64,000 nt of DNA from Streptomyces sp. NBC_00370 (GTDB lineage Bacteria; Actinomycetota; Actinomycetes; Streptomycetales; Streptomycetaceae): NCBI RefSeq assembly GCF_036084755.1, contig NZ_CP107968.1, positions 6,270,001 through 6,334,000 on the forward strand, given 5' to 3'. Positions 41,941 through 49,815 of this stretch are shown piece after piece. Positions within the stretch are counted from its first letter, which is position 1. Every line of letters begins with the position of its first letter. The notes under the pieces are model-generated. The model was not told where the DNA came from and did no database searches. It worked only from the letters and a program-made list of their open reading frames with translations. A program made the translations under genes and the position numbers.

Positions 41941-41969
41941 ACGCGCCGCCGGCTGGGCCGGCGGCGCGT
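41941..41969 (-). terminator. Intercistronic hairpin between gluB and gluC
   Basis: ACGCGCCGCCGGC and its exact complement GCCGGCGGCGCGT flank a 3-nt loop, a perfect 13-bp stem starting 11 nt after the gluB stop. It has no T tract. Such hairpins commonly act as partial terminators or as 3' stabilisers, keeping binding-protein mRNA in excess over permease mRNA. Confidence 0.75.
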
Positions 41970-41980
41970 CACTGCGTGTC

Positions 41981-42817
41981 TCAGCTGGCCGCGGCGATCT
42001 GCGGGGCAGGCTCGTTCTTGTAGTTGGCGGGGCCGAAGTTCTTCTTCACGGCCTTCTCCCAGGAGCCGTCCGACTCCATCTTCTTGAGCGCGGCGTTGAC
42101 CTTGTTGAGCAGGTCGGTGTCGCCCTTCTTGAGACCGATGCCGTAGTTCTCGTCGCTCAGCTTCAGGCCGGTCAGCTTGAACTTGCCCTGGTGCTCCTTC
42201 TGCGCGGCGTAGCCGGCGAGGATGGAGTCGTCCGTGGTGAGCGCGTCGACCGTCTTGCTCTCCAGGCCGGTCAGGCACTCGGAGTAGCCGCCGACCTGCT
42301 GGAGGTCGGCCTTGGGCGCCAGTTCCTTCTGGATGTTCTGCGCCGAGGTCGAACCGGTCACGGAGCAGAGCTTCTTGGAGTTGAGGTCCTCGGCCTTGGT
42401 GATGCTGCTGTCGTCGGCGCGCACCAGCAGGTCCTGGTGGGCCAGCAGGTAGGGGCCCGCGAAGTCGACGCGCTGCTTGCGCTCGTCGTTGATCGAGTAG
42501 CTGGCGACGACGAGCTTCACGTCGCCGTTGGCGATGAGGTTCTCGCGCTCGGCGCTCGGCGACTCCTTCCACTCGATGTCCTTGGCGTCGTAGCCCAGTT
42601 CCTTGGCCACGTACGTGGCGACGTCGACGTCGAAGCCGGTGAAGCTGCCGTCCGGCGTCTTCAGGCCGAGACCCGGCTGGTCGTACTTGATCCCGATGGC
42701 GATCTTGCCGCCGCCGTCGGCGCTGTCGCTGTCCTTGCTGTCGCCGCCACACGCGGTGGCCGTCAGCGAGAGGACGAGTACGGCAGCCGCTGCCGCGCTT
42801 GTCTTGTGGAGCTTCAT
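41981..42817 (-). CDS. gluB: Glutamate-binding lipoprotein GluB
   Basis: A 278-residue extracellular solute-binding protein of family 3. The signal peptide ends in the lipobox LTATAC, with Cys23 as the lipidation site. The mature protein has the amino-acid-binding-fold pattern (DGSFTGFDVDVATYVAKELG near residue 59, then LVVASYSINDERKQRVDFAGPY). It delivers glutamate to GluCD. Transcription runs gluA to gluD; tandem 16-bp repeats fill the gluA-gluB gap and a hairpin follows gluB. Confidence 0.93.
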   Translation of the reverse strand: MKLHKTSAAAAAVLVLSLTATACGGDSKDSDSADGGGKIAIGIKYDQPGLGLKTPDGSFTGFDVDVATYVAKELGYDAKDIEWKESPSAERENLIANGDVKLVVASYSINDERKQRVDFAGPYLLAHQDLLVRADDSSITKAEDLNSKKLCSVTGSTSAQNIQKELAPKADLQQVGGYSECLTGLESKTVDALTTDDSILAGYAAQKEHQGKFKLTGLKLSDENYGIGLKKGDTDLLNKVNAALKKMESDGSWEKAVKKNFGPANYKNEPAPQIAAAS

Positions 42818-42841
42818 CGTTGAACTTCCCTCGGGTGAGAC

Positions 42842-42905
42842 GTGGAAGAGACAGGTCGTGGAAGAGGCAGGCTGTGGAACAGACAGGCTGTGGGACAGAC
42901 CGGTC
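42842..42905. repeat. Four tandem 16-bp repeats between gluA and gluB
   Basis: Successive units read GTGGAAGAGACAGGTC, GTGGAAGAGGCAGGCT, GTGGAACAGACAGGCT and GTGGGACAGACCGGTC, with no bases between them. The last unit reaches into the gluA stop codon. They occupy most of the 86-bp gap between gluA and gluB, upstream of the gluB ribosome site. Confidence 0.9.
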
Positions 42906-43689
42906 AGTGGTGCAGGATCTTCGAGAGGAAGTCCTTGGCACGGTCACTGCGCGGGTTGTTGAAGAACTCGTCAGGGGTCGTCTCCTCGACGATCTTTCCG
43001 TCCGCCATGAAGACGACCCTGTTCGCCGCCGAGCGCGCGAAGCCCATCTCGTGGGTGACGACGACCATCGTCATTCCCTCGCGTGCCAGCTGCTGCATGA
43101 CCTCAAGGACCTCGTTGATCATCTCGGGGTCGAGCGCTGAGGTCGGTTCGTCGAAGAGCATGACCTTGGGGTCCATCGCCAACGCCCGTGCGATGGCCAC
43201 GCGTTGCTGCTGTCCGCCGGAGAGCTGAGCCGGGTACTTGTCGGCCTGCGAGCCCACGCCCACCCGGTCGAGGAGGGAGTGCGCCTTCTCCTCCGCCTCC
43301 TGCTTGCCGAGCTTGCGGACCTTCGTCTGGCCCAGAGTGACGTTCTCCAGCACGGTCTTGTGCGCGAAAAGGTTGAACGACTGGAAGACCATGCCGACAT
43401 CGGCCCGCAGCCGGGCGAGCTCCCTGCCTTCGTCCGGCAGCGGCTTGCCGTCGACGGTGATCGAACCTGAATCGATCGTCTCCAGGCGGTTGATGGTGCG
43501 GCACAGTGTGGACTTACCGGACCCGGAGGGGCCGATGACGACCACGACCTCGCCACGGGCGATGGTCAGATCGATGTCCTGGAGCACATGCAGCGCGCCG
43601 AAGTGCTTGTTGACGTTGCTCAGTACGACCAGGTCGCCGGCCGCCGGCACGGCGTCCTCGGTGCCCTTGGTCACTGACACTCCGCTCAT
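42904..43689 (-). CDS. gluA: Glutamate ABC transporter ATP-binding protein GluA
   Basis: A 261-residue ABC ATPase. Walker A is GPSGSGKST, the Q-loop is in MVFQSFNLFA, the signature is LSGGQQQRVAIARALA, Walker B is VMLFDEPTSALDPE, and the switch His is in VVVTHEMGFA. It energises GluBCD. ATG 43689 is preferred over the open-frame start at 43734; GTG at VTKGTED is another option. The gene is divergent from gluR across a region holding an 11-bp-spaced direct repeat, a candidate GluR site. Confidence 0.92.
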   Translation of the reverse strand: MSGVSVTKGTEDAVPAAGDLVVLSNVNKHFGALHVLQDIDLTIARGEVVVVIGPSGSGKSTLCRTINRLETIDSGSITVDGKPLPDEGRELARLRADVGMVFQSFNLFAHKTVLENVTLGQTKVRKLGKQEAEEKAHSLLDRVGVGSQADKYPAQLSGGQQQRVAIARALAMDPKVMLFDEPTSALDPEMINEVLEVMQQLAREGMTMVVVTHEMGFARSAANRVVFMADGKIVEETTPDEFFNNPRSDRAKDFLSKILHH

Positions 43690-43756
43690 CGGCTTATTGC
43701 TCCGTCCTCCTCGGTTGGGAAGGACCATAGGCACGGGCCGCGACCAGCGTCATTAC

Positions 43757-43785
43757 ATCTGAGCGGAACTTGAGCATAACGATCG
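43757..43785 (-). promoter_or_regulatory. Candidate GluR binding site upstream of gluA
   Basis: TGAGC at 43760-43764 repeats at 43771-43775, exactly 11 bp apart (GCTCA-N6-GCTCA on the gluA sense strand). Direct repeats with one-helical-turn spacing are the usual target of OmpR/PhoB-family regulators such as GluR. It lies about 70-85 bp upstream of the gluA start, suited to activation. Confidence 0.45.
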
Positions 43786-43945
43786 GGCAGCGGACGGACA
43801 CGCCGCGTGAGGGGGCGGTGCGGGGCGTACCGGGTGGGTAACGGAAAGCACGGGGAGCCGGACCGGCCCTTGACGCCTGCGGTGTCATGGGCGTGGATGC
43901 CGGGAGGGGAAATACCACAGGAAGTGCCACAGCCAGGGGGGCGCC

Positions 43946-44668
43946 ATGAGACTGCTGCTCGTCGAGGACGACGACCACGTCGCCGCTGCTCTGGCGGCCG
44001 TGCTCGCCCGGCACGGCTTCGACGTCGTGCACGCCAGGAGCGGCGAGGAGGCGCTACGGGCGCTGCTGCCCGCCGCCAACGCGGGCAAGGCGCCCTTCGG
44101 GGTGGTGCTGCTCGACCTCGGCCTGCCCGACCAGGACGGTTACCAGGTCTGCGGCAAGATCCGGAAGATCACCTCGACCCCGGTGATCATGGTGACGGCC
44201 CGCGCCGACGTACGCTCCCGGATCCACGGCCTCAACCTCGGCGCCGACGACTACGTGACCAAGCCCTACGACACCGGTGAACTGCTCGCCCGTATCCACG
44301 CGGTGAGCCGGCGCGGCAGCACGGCTGAGGAGTCCGCCGGGGCCGAGCGGCCCGCCCCCGGGCTCGGGCGGGTCACGCTGGAACTCGCCAACCGCCAGGT
44401 CAGCGTCGACGGCACCCCCGTACCGCTGACCCGCAAGGAGTTCGACCTGCTGGCGCTGCTCGCCCAGCGGCCCGGGGTGGTCTTCCGCAGGGAGCAGATC
44501 ATCAGCGAGGTGTGGCTGACCAGCTGGGAGGGGACCGGGCGGACCCTCGAAGTGCACGTGGCGTCCCTGCGCCACAAACTCGGCATGCCGTCGCTGATCG
44601 AGACGGTACGGGGCGTCGGCTACCGGTTGGTCGTGCCTGCCGCGCACCCGGGCAAGCAAGGCCAGTAA
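43946..44668 (+). CDS. gluR: OmpR-family response regulator GluR
   Basis: A 240-residue regulator. The receiver domain has acidic pocket EDDDH, phospho-acceptor Asp57 in VVLLDLGLPDQDG, Thr in MVTARAD and Lys in VTKPYD. The C-terminal winged helix (about 135-235) contains VPLTRKEFDLLALLAQRPG and TLEVHVASLRHKLG. Adjacent to gluABCD and gluK, it corresponds to S. coelicolor GluR, which activates gluABCD in response to extracellular glutamate. The ATG follows GGGGGGCGCC. gluK begins 6 nt after its stop. Confidence 0.92.
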   Translation: MRLLLVEDDDHVAAALAAVLARHGFDVVHARSGEEALRALLPAANAGKAPFGVVLLDLGLPDQDGYQVCGKIRKITSTPVIMVTARADVRSRIHGLNLGADDYVTKPYDTGELLARIHAVSRRGSTAEESAGAERPAPGLGRVTLELANRQVSVDGTPVPLTRKEFDLLALLAQRPGVVFRREQIISEVWLTSWEGTGRTLEVHVASLRHKLGMPSLIETVRGVGYRLVVPAAHPGKQGQ

Positions 44669-44674
44669 CGCCTC

Positions 44675-46066
44675 GTGCGCACCCGACTTCTCCCGCTGCT
44701 CATCATCCTCATGGCGGCCGTGCTCCTCGCCCTCGGCTTCCCGCTGGCCGTCAGCCGCGCCGCCGGGCAGCAGCAGGACGTCGTGGTGGACCGGATCGAC
44801 GACACGGCGCGGGTCGCCGCGCTCGCGCAGTTCGTCACGGAGAGCACCACCGGGTCCCAGGACAGGCGCCGCGTGCTGGCGGGAGAACTGGCCCGGTACT
44901 ACTCGGTCTACGGCATCAGGGCCGGTGTCTTCTACCGCGACAACCGGCCGATGGCGCGCGCCCCGCAGAACTGGACGGTCCCCAAGGAGGGCGAGGGCAG
45001 GCAGGCGTTCGAGGAGGCGCTGCTCGGCCGCCGCAGCGACGATCCGGAACAGGTCTGGCCGTGGCAGGACGGCCGGCTGATCGTCGCCTCACCGGTCGTC
45101 AGGGACGGTGATGTCGTCGCCGTCGTGGTGACCGACTCGCCCACCGGACAGATGCGTTCGCGGATTCTGCGCGGCTGGCTGGTCATCGGCGCGGGCGAGG
45201 TGGTGGCGATGCTCGTGGCCGTCGGGGCGGCGTTCCGGCTGACGGGCTGGGTCCTCCTGCCGGTACGGGTGCTCGACGCGGCCACCCACGACATCGCCAC
45301 CGGGCGGATGAAGTCACGTGTGGCCGCCGGCGGCGGACCGCCCGAACTGCGGCGCCTGGCCATCTCCTTCAACGAGATGGCCGACAACGTCGAGGACGTG
45401 CTGGAGCAGCAGCGCGCCTTCGTCGCCGACGCCTCCCACCAGTTGCGCAACCCGCTCGCCGCCCTGCTGCTGCGTATCGAACTCCTCGCCCTCGAACTGC
45501 CCGAGGGGAACGCGGAGATCGCTTCGGTGCGCACGGAGGGCAAGCGGCTCGGCCAGGTGCTGGACGACCTGCTGGACCTGGCGCTGGCCGAGCACGCCGA
45601 GGCCGATCTGCGGCTCACCGACATCGGCGAGCTGGTGGCCGAACGGGTCGACGCCTGGCGGGCCGTCGCTGAGGAGAAGGGCGTACGGCTGTCGGAGCGG
45701 GGCGCCGCTGTCACCGCGTGGGCCGATCCCGTCGCGCTCTCCAGCGCGCTGGACGCGGTGCTGGACAACGCGCTCAAGTTCACCCCGGCGGGCGAGACGG
45801 TGACCGTCACGGTGGGACGCGGCGGTGAGACCTCCACGGTGGTCGTCAACGACGGCGGTCCAGGACTCGCGGACGACGAACTGGCCCGCATCGGCGACCG
45901 GTTCTGGCGCAGCAACCGCCACCAGAACGTCAAGGGCTCCGGCCTCGGCCTGTCGATCTCCCGTGCGTTGCTGAGCGCGGGCGGCGGCTCGATCAGCTAC
46001 GCGCACGGCGAGCCGAGCGGCCTGCGCGTCACCCTGAGCGTGCCGCGCTCGTCCCCTACGGCTTGA
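44675..46066 (+). CDS. gluK: Sensor histidine kinase GluK
   Basis: A 463-residue membrane kinase. The first membrane helix is about 5-25, the extracytoplasmic sensor about 28-165, the second helix about 168-192, and a HAMP domain about 190-245. The HisKA domain has phospho-acceptor His255 in DASHQLRNPLAALL. The ATPase has DNALKFTP, NDGGPGLADDEL, the F-box DRFWRS and the G2 box GSGLGLSIS. It is the partner of GluR and senses glutamate in S. coelicolor. Its last 11 bp overlap the convergent TAXI protein gene. Confidence 0.92.
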   Translation: MRTRLLPLLIILMAAVLLALGFPLAVSRAAGQQQDVVVDRIDDTARVAALAQFVTESTTGSQDRRRVLAGELARYYSVYGIRAGVFYRDNRPMARAPQNWTVPKEGEGRQAFEEALLGRRSDDPEQVWPWQDGRLIVASPVVRDGDVVAVVVTDSPTGQMRSRILRGWLVIGAGEVVAMLVAVGAAFRLTGWVLLPVRVLDAATHDIATGRMKSRVAAGGGPPELRRLAISFNEMADNVEDVLEQQRAFVADASHQLRNPLAALLLRIELLALELPEGNAEIASVRTEGKRLGQVLDDLLDLALAEHAEADLRLTDIGELVAERVDAWRAVAEEKGVRLSERGAAVTAWADPVALSSALDAVLDNALKFTPAGETVTVTVGRGGETSTVVVNDGGPGLADDELARIGDRFWRSNRHQNVKGSGLGLSISRALLSAGGGSISYAHGEPSGLRVTLSVPRSSPTA

Positions 46067-47057
46067 CCGACCGGTAGTAGCGCTTGGCACCCTCGTGCAG
46101 CGGCAGGGGGTCCGTGTAGATCGCCGTCCGCAGGTCCACCAGCTGCGCGGGGTGCACCTCCTTGCCGATGCGGTCCCGGCTGTCGATCACGGTCCGGGTG
46201 AAGCCCTCCGCCAGCGCCGGGTCCGTCTGATCCGTGGTGACCAGCAGGTTCGCCACCGCGACCGTCGGCACCGCCTCGCCGTCCTGCGCGTCGCGGTACG
46301 CGTCGGCCGGCATCTCCGCCGACCGGTAGTAGTGCGACGCGCTCTCGCCCGTGGCGTGCAGCTTCGAGATGAGCGCGGGCTCCAGCGGTACCAGCCGGAC
46401 GGCGAAGCGCTCCGACAGCTGTTCCACGGCGGCGGTGGGCAGCCCGCCGGACCAGAAGAAGGCGTCGAGCCGGTGGTGCTCCAGGCTCTCCGGCATGGTG
46501 TCGATCCCGTCCGGCACGGCCTTGATGTCGCGCTGCGGATCGAGTCCCGCCGCCTTCAGCAGCCGGTCGGCGATCAGCCGTACGCCCGAGCCGTCCTGCC
46601 CGACACCCACCCGAAGGCCGCGCAGGTCGGCCGTGGTGCGCACGGCCGACCCCTTCGGGACGACGAGCTGCACGTAGTCGTCGTACAGCCGCGCGCAGCC
46701 CCGCAGCCGCTGGTAGCCGACGTCGCGGTCCTTCTGGTACTTCGCCACTGCGTCGGCGGTGGCGATGGTGAACTGGGCCTCGCCGCTCGCCACCCGCGCC
46801 AGGTTCTGCTGCGAGCCCTCGCTGGTCGCCAGCTTTATCGACACGTCCGGCAGGTCGCGGTCGAGGTACGGGCTGAGCAGCTCGCCGTACCGCTGGTAGA
46901 CGCCCCGGTTCACGCCGGTGCTGAACGTGACCGATCCGCTCGGGGATGACTCCCTGATCGGTACCAGCCACCACACCAGCACTCCGAGCACCACCAGCAC
47001 CGCCGCACCGCCCTGCACGGCGCGGTTGCGGCTCATCCGGGAGACGGCGGTGAACAT
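46056..47057 (-). CDS. TAXI-family TRAP-type solute-binding protein (orphan)
   Basis: A 333-residue extracytoplasmic receptor of the TAXI (TRAP-associated extracytoplasmic immunogenic) family. An N-terminal hydrophobic segment (VLVVLGVLVWWLV, about 19-31) has no lipobox, so it is probably a membrane anchor. Family motifs are FSTGVNRGVYQRYG, KLATSEGSQQNLARVASGEAQ, GVGQDGSGVRLIADRLL and AFFWSGGLPTAAV. No TRAP permease (DctQ/DctM) gene is in the window. It converges on and overlaps gluK by 11 bp. A Thermus TAXI protein binds glutamate, so a sensory link to GluK is plausible but unproven. Confidence 0.88.
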   Translation of the reverse strand: MFTAVSRMSRNRAVQGGAAVLVVLGVLVWWLVPIRESSPSGSVTFSTGVNRGVYQRYGELLSPYLDRDLPDVSIKLATSEGSQQNLARVASGEAQFTIATADAVAKYQKDRDVGYQRLRGCARLYDDYVQLVVPKGSAVRTTADLRGLRVGVGQDGSGVRLIADRLLKAAGLDPQRDIKAVPDGIDTMPESLEHHRLDAFFWSGGLPTAAVEQLSERFAVRLVPLEPALISKLHATGESASHYYRSAEMPADAYRDAQDGEAVPTVAVANLLVTTDQTDPALAEGFTRTVIDSRDRIGKEVHPAQLVDLRTAIYTDPLPLHEGAKRYYRSVKP

Positions 47058-47134
47058 GGCGCGATCCTGTCAGCTCCCTCCCCGCGATGGCCAGGGCCCG
47101 CCCCGTACCGCGACCCCGTACCCTGGTGGGCGAG

Positions 47135-48625
47135 ATGAGCGCGAAGACTTACGAAGTGCGCACCTACGGGTGCCAGATGAATGTCCACGACTCCGAGCGG
47201 CTGTCGGGCCTGCTGGAGGGCGCGGGGTATGTCCGCGCCCCGGAAGACGCCGACGGTGACGCCGATGTCGTCGTCTTCAACACCTGCGCGGTGCGGGAGA
47301 ACGCCGACAACAAGCTGTACGGCAACCTCGGCCGGCTCGCGCCGATGAAGACCAAGCGGCCCGGTATGCAGATCGCCGTCGGCGGCTGTCTCGCGCAGAA
47401 GGACCGCGAGACCATCGTGCGCAGGGCGCCCTGGGTCGACGTCGTCTTCGGTACGCACAACATCGGCAAGCTGCCGGTCCTCCTGGAACGCGCCCGCGTC
47501 CAGGAAGAGGCGCAGATCGAGATCGCCGAGTCCCTGGAGGCGTTCCCCTCCACGCTGCCCACGCGCCGCGAGTCCGCCTACGCCGCCTGGGTCTCCATCT
47601 CCGTGGGCTGCAACAACACCTGCACCTTCTGCATCGTGCCCGCGCTGCGCGGCAAGGAGAAGGACCGCAGGCCCGGCGACATCCTGGCCGAGATCGAGGC
47701 GCTGGTCGCCGAGGGCGTCAGCGAGATCACCCTGCTCGGCCAGAACGTCAACGCGTACGGCTCGGACATAGGCGACCGGCAGGCGTTCTCCAAGCTGCTG
47801 CGCGCCTGCGGGGCCGTCGAGGGCCTGGAGCGCGTCCGCTTCACCTCTCCGCACCCCCGTGACTTCACCGACGACGTGATCGCCGCCATGGCCGAGACGC
47901 CGAACGTGATGCCGCAGCTCCACATGCCGCTCCAGTCGGGCTCCGACACGATCCTGCGCGCGATGCGCCGCTCGTACCGGCAGGACCGCTACCTCGGCAT
48001 CATCGAGAAGGTCCGCGCCGCCATCCCGCACGCCGCCATCTCGACGGACATCATCGTGGGCTTCCCCGGCGAGACCGAGGCGGACTTCGAGCAGACGATG
48101 CACGTCGTACGCGAGGCGCGGTTCGCGCAGGCCTTCACCTTCCAGTACTCCAAGCGGCCCGGCACGCCGGCGGCCGACATGCCGGGACAGATCCCCAAGG
48201 AGATCGTCCAGGAGCGGTACATGCGGCTCTCCGCCCTCCAGGAGGAGATCTCCTGGGAGCAGAACAAGACGCAGCTCGGCCGGACGGTCGACGTGATGGT
48301 CGCCGAGGGCGAGGGACGCAAGGACGGCGCGACCCACCGGCTGTCCGGCCGCGCCCCCGACAACCGGCTGGTCCACTTCACCGCCCCGGAGGCGCCGGTA
48401 CGGCCCGGCGACGTGGTGACCGTCGACATCACCTACGCGGCCCCGCACCACCTGCTGGCCGAGGGCCCGACGCTCACGGTGCGCAGGACGCGCGCGGGGG
48501 ACGCCTGGGAGCGGCGCGAGTCGGCCGCGAGCGAGAAGCCGGCGGGTGTCCTGCTGGGGCTGCCCACCGTCGGCGTACCGGCGCCGCTGCCCGCCGTGAC
48601 GGGCGGCTGCTCCGTCGAGCCGTAG
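47135..48625 (+). CDS. miaB: tRNA-2-methylthio-N6-dimethylallyladenosine synthase MiaB
   Basis: A 496-residue radical-SAM methylthiotransferase that converts i6A37 to ms2i6A37 in tRNAs reading UNN codons. The N-terminal domain begins YEVRTYGCQMNVHDSERL and includes NTCAVRENADNKLYG and GGCLAQKD. The radical-SAM cysteines are C159, C163 and C166 (CNNTCTFC), and a TRAM domain lies at about 375-445, followed by a short actinobacterial extension. It works on the product of MiaA, encoded 2.5 kb downstream. ATG 47135 is chosen because the family begins there; no strong ribosome site is present. Confidence 0.95.
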   Translation: MSAKTYEVRTYGCQMNVHDSERLSGLLEGAGYVRAPEDADGDADVVVFNTCAVRENADNKLYGNLGRLAPMKTKRPGMQIAVGGCLAQKDRETIVRRAPWVDVVFGTHNIGKLPVLLERARVQEEAQIEIAESLEAFPSTLPTRRESAYAAWVSISVGCNNTCTFCIVPALRGKEKDRRPGDILAEIEALVAEGVSEITLLGQNVNAYGSDIGDRQAFSKLLRACGAVEGLERVRFTSPHPRDFTDDVIAAMAETPNVMPQLHMPLQSGSDTILRAMRRSYRQDRYLGIIEKVRAAIPHAAISTDIIVGFPGETEADFEQTMHVVREARFAQAFTFQYSKRPGTPAADMPGQIPKEIVQERYMRLSALQEEISWEQNKTQLGRTVDVMVAEGEGRKDGATHRLSGRAPDNRLVHFTAPEAPVRPGDVVTVDITYAAPHHLLAEGPTLTVRRTRAGDAWERRESAASEKPAGVLLGLPTVGVPAPLPAVTGGCSVEP

Positions 48626-48668
48626 GCTCCTCGCCCGGCGCCCCGGGTCCTCGTCTAAGGTGCGGGAC

Positions 48669-49385
48669 ATGCTGGTCGCCGCTGCCGTCTGCCCCTGTCC
48701 GCCGCTGCTCGTACCCGCCGTGGCCGCGGGCGCCGCAGCCGAACTCGACGCGCTGCGCGCCTGCTGCGCGGACGCCCTGGGGGTGCTGGCAGCCGCCCGC
48801 CCCGACCGGCTGCTGGTCGTCGGACCCGCCGAGCAGGCGCAGCGCGGACCGTATCCGCAGGGCACCACGGGATCGTTCCGCGGCTTCGGCGTCGAGGCCG
48901 ACGTGACGCTGGGGAGCGCCACCGGCGGCACAGCCGGTGAGCGCCCGCTGCCCACTTCCCTCGCGGTGGCGTCCTGGCTGCTGGAGAGTGTCCGCTGGTC
49001 CGCTTCCCCGGTCGAGGGTCTGGGAGTCGGGGAACCGCTGGCCGCCGAGCGGTGCCTGCGGACCGGACGGGACATCGCCGCGCAGCCAGGCCGTACCGCA
49101 CTGCTGGTGATGGGGGACGCCAGCGCGTGCCGCACCGTCAAGGCGCCGGGTTATCTCGACGAGCGGGCGGCCGGGTTCGACGCGGAGGTGGCACGCGCCC
49201 TGGGAGCTGCGGACATCGCCGCGCTCGCGGCGCTCGACGCGGAGCTGGCACAAGAACTCAAAGCGGTGGGCCGGGCGCCCTGGCAGATCCTCGCGGGCGC
49301 CGCCGAGGGCACAGCCCTGGGCGGCGCGCTGCTGTACGACGAGGCGCCCTACGGCGTCGGATATCTGGTGGCCGCCTGGTCGTGA
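48669..49385 (+). CDS. Class III extradiol dioxygenase LigB-like protein, conserved hypothetical
   Basis: About 238 residues. The N terminus (MLVAAAVCPCPPLLVPAVA) and VMGDASACR near residue 160 resemble the LigB-fold family found in actinobacteria between miaB and miaA. Several expected active-site histidines of true extradiol dioxygenases are not apparent, since CPCPPLL replaces the usual HPP-type segment. Enzymatic activity is therefore doubtful. ATG 48669 is preferred; GTG 48660 is possible. Confidence 0.7.
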   Translation: MLVAAAVCPCPPLLVPAVAAGAAAELDALRACCADALGVLAAARPDRLLVVGPAEQAQRGPYPQGTTGSFRGFGVEADVTLGSATGGTAGERPLPTSLAVASWLLESVRWSASPVEGLGVGEPLAAERCLRTGRDIAAQPGRTALLVMGDASACRTVKAPGYLDERAAGFDAEVARALGAADIAALAALDAELAQELKAVGRAPWQILAGAAEGTALGGALLYDEAPYGVGYLVAAWS

Positions 49386-49415
49386 CCGGGCAGACCACCC
49401 GGCGGCGGAGGAGAA

Positions 49416-49655
49416 TCAGGCGGCGGGCGGCGGGGGAGTGCCGTCGTCCTTCTGGGAGATCCGGTCGAGCGCGTCCTTGGCCTTGCCCGTGCCGGTCTCG
49501 ATCTTGCCGCTGTACTTGCCCTTGGTCTTCTCGTCCACGGTCCTGGCGGCCTTGTCCAGGCCCTGACCGATCTTGTCCCCGTGCTGCTGCGCGAGGTCGG
49601 AGACCTTGTCCTTGGCCGGCGAGAGTTTGGCCTTGAAAGAATCCATGAAGCCCAT
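49416..49655 (-). CDS. Rv0909/MT0933-like antitoxin-family protein
   Basis: A 79-residue, highly charged helical protein, MGFMDSFKAKLSPAKDK through GKIETGTGKAKDALDRI, ending in a Pro-rich tail. The pattern matches the short MT0933-like proteins annotated as antitoxins, which also resemble CsbD-type stress proteins. No toxin gene adjoins it, so a toxin-antitoxin role is not supported here. GAAGGTGG lies 6 nt before the ATG. It is divergent from miaA. Confidence 0.75.
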   Translation of the reverse strand: MGFMDSFKAKLSPAKDKVSDLAQQHGDKIGQGLDKAARTVDEKTKGKYSGKIETGTGKAKDALDRISQKDDGTPPPPAA

Positions 49656-49815
49656 GGGCCACCTTCTCTCGATCAACTGCACATCAACTGGCAGGGACAA
49701 TCGCCCCATCTCCTTCTCAGCGTACTCAGGGGCGCCGGATTCCGCTCCGCCGGCAAATTCCGCCCCGTCGACAACGCGTGTGGGGCGCGGCCCGCGCGTT
49801 TGCGAGACTGGGGAG

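Noticed and set aside
49416..49655. Toxin-antitoxin module
   Set aside because: The small protein resembles the MT0933 antitoxin family, but no toxin-sized partner frame with its own start site adjoins it.
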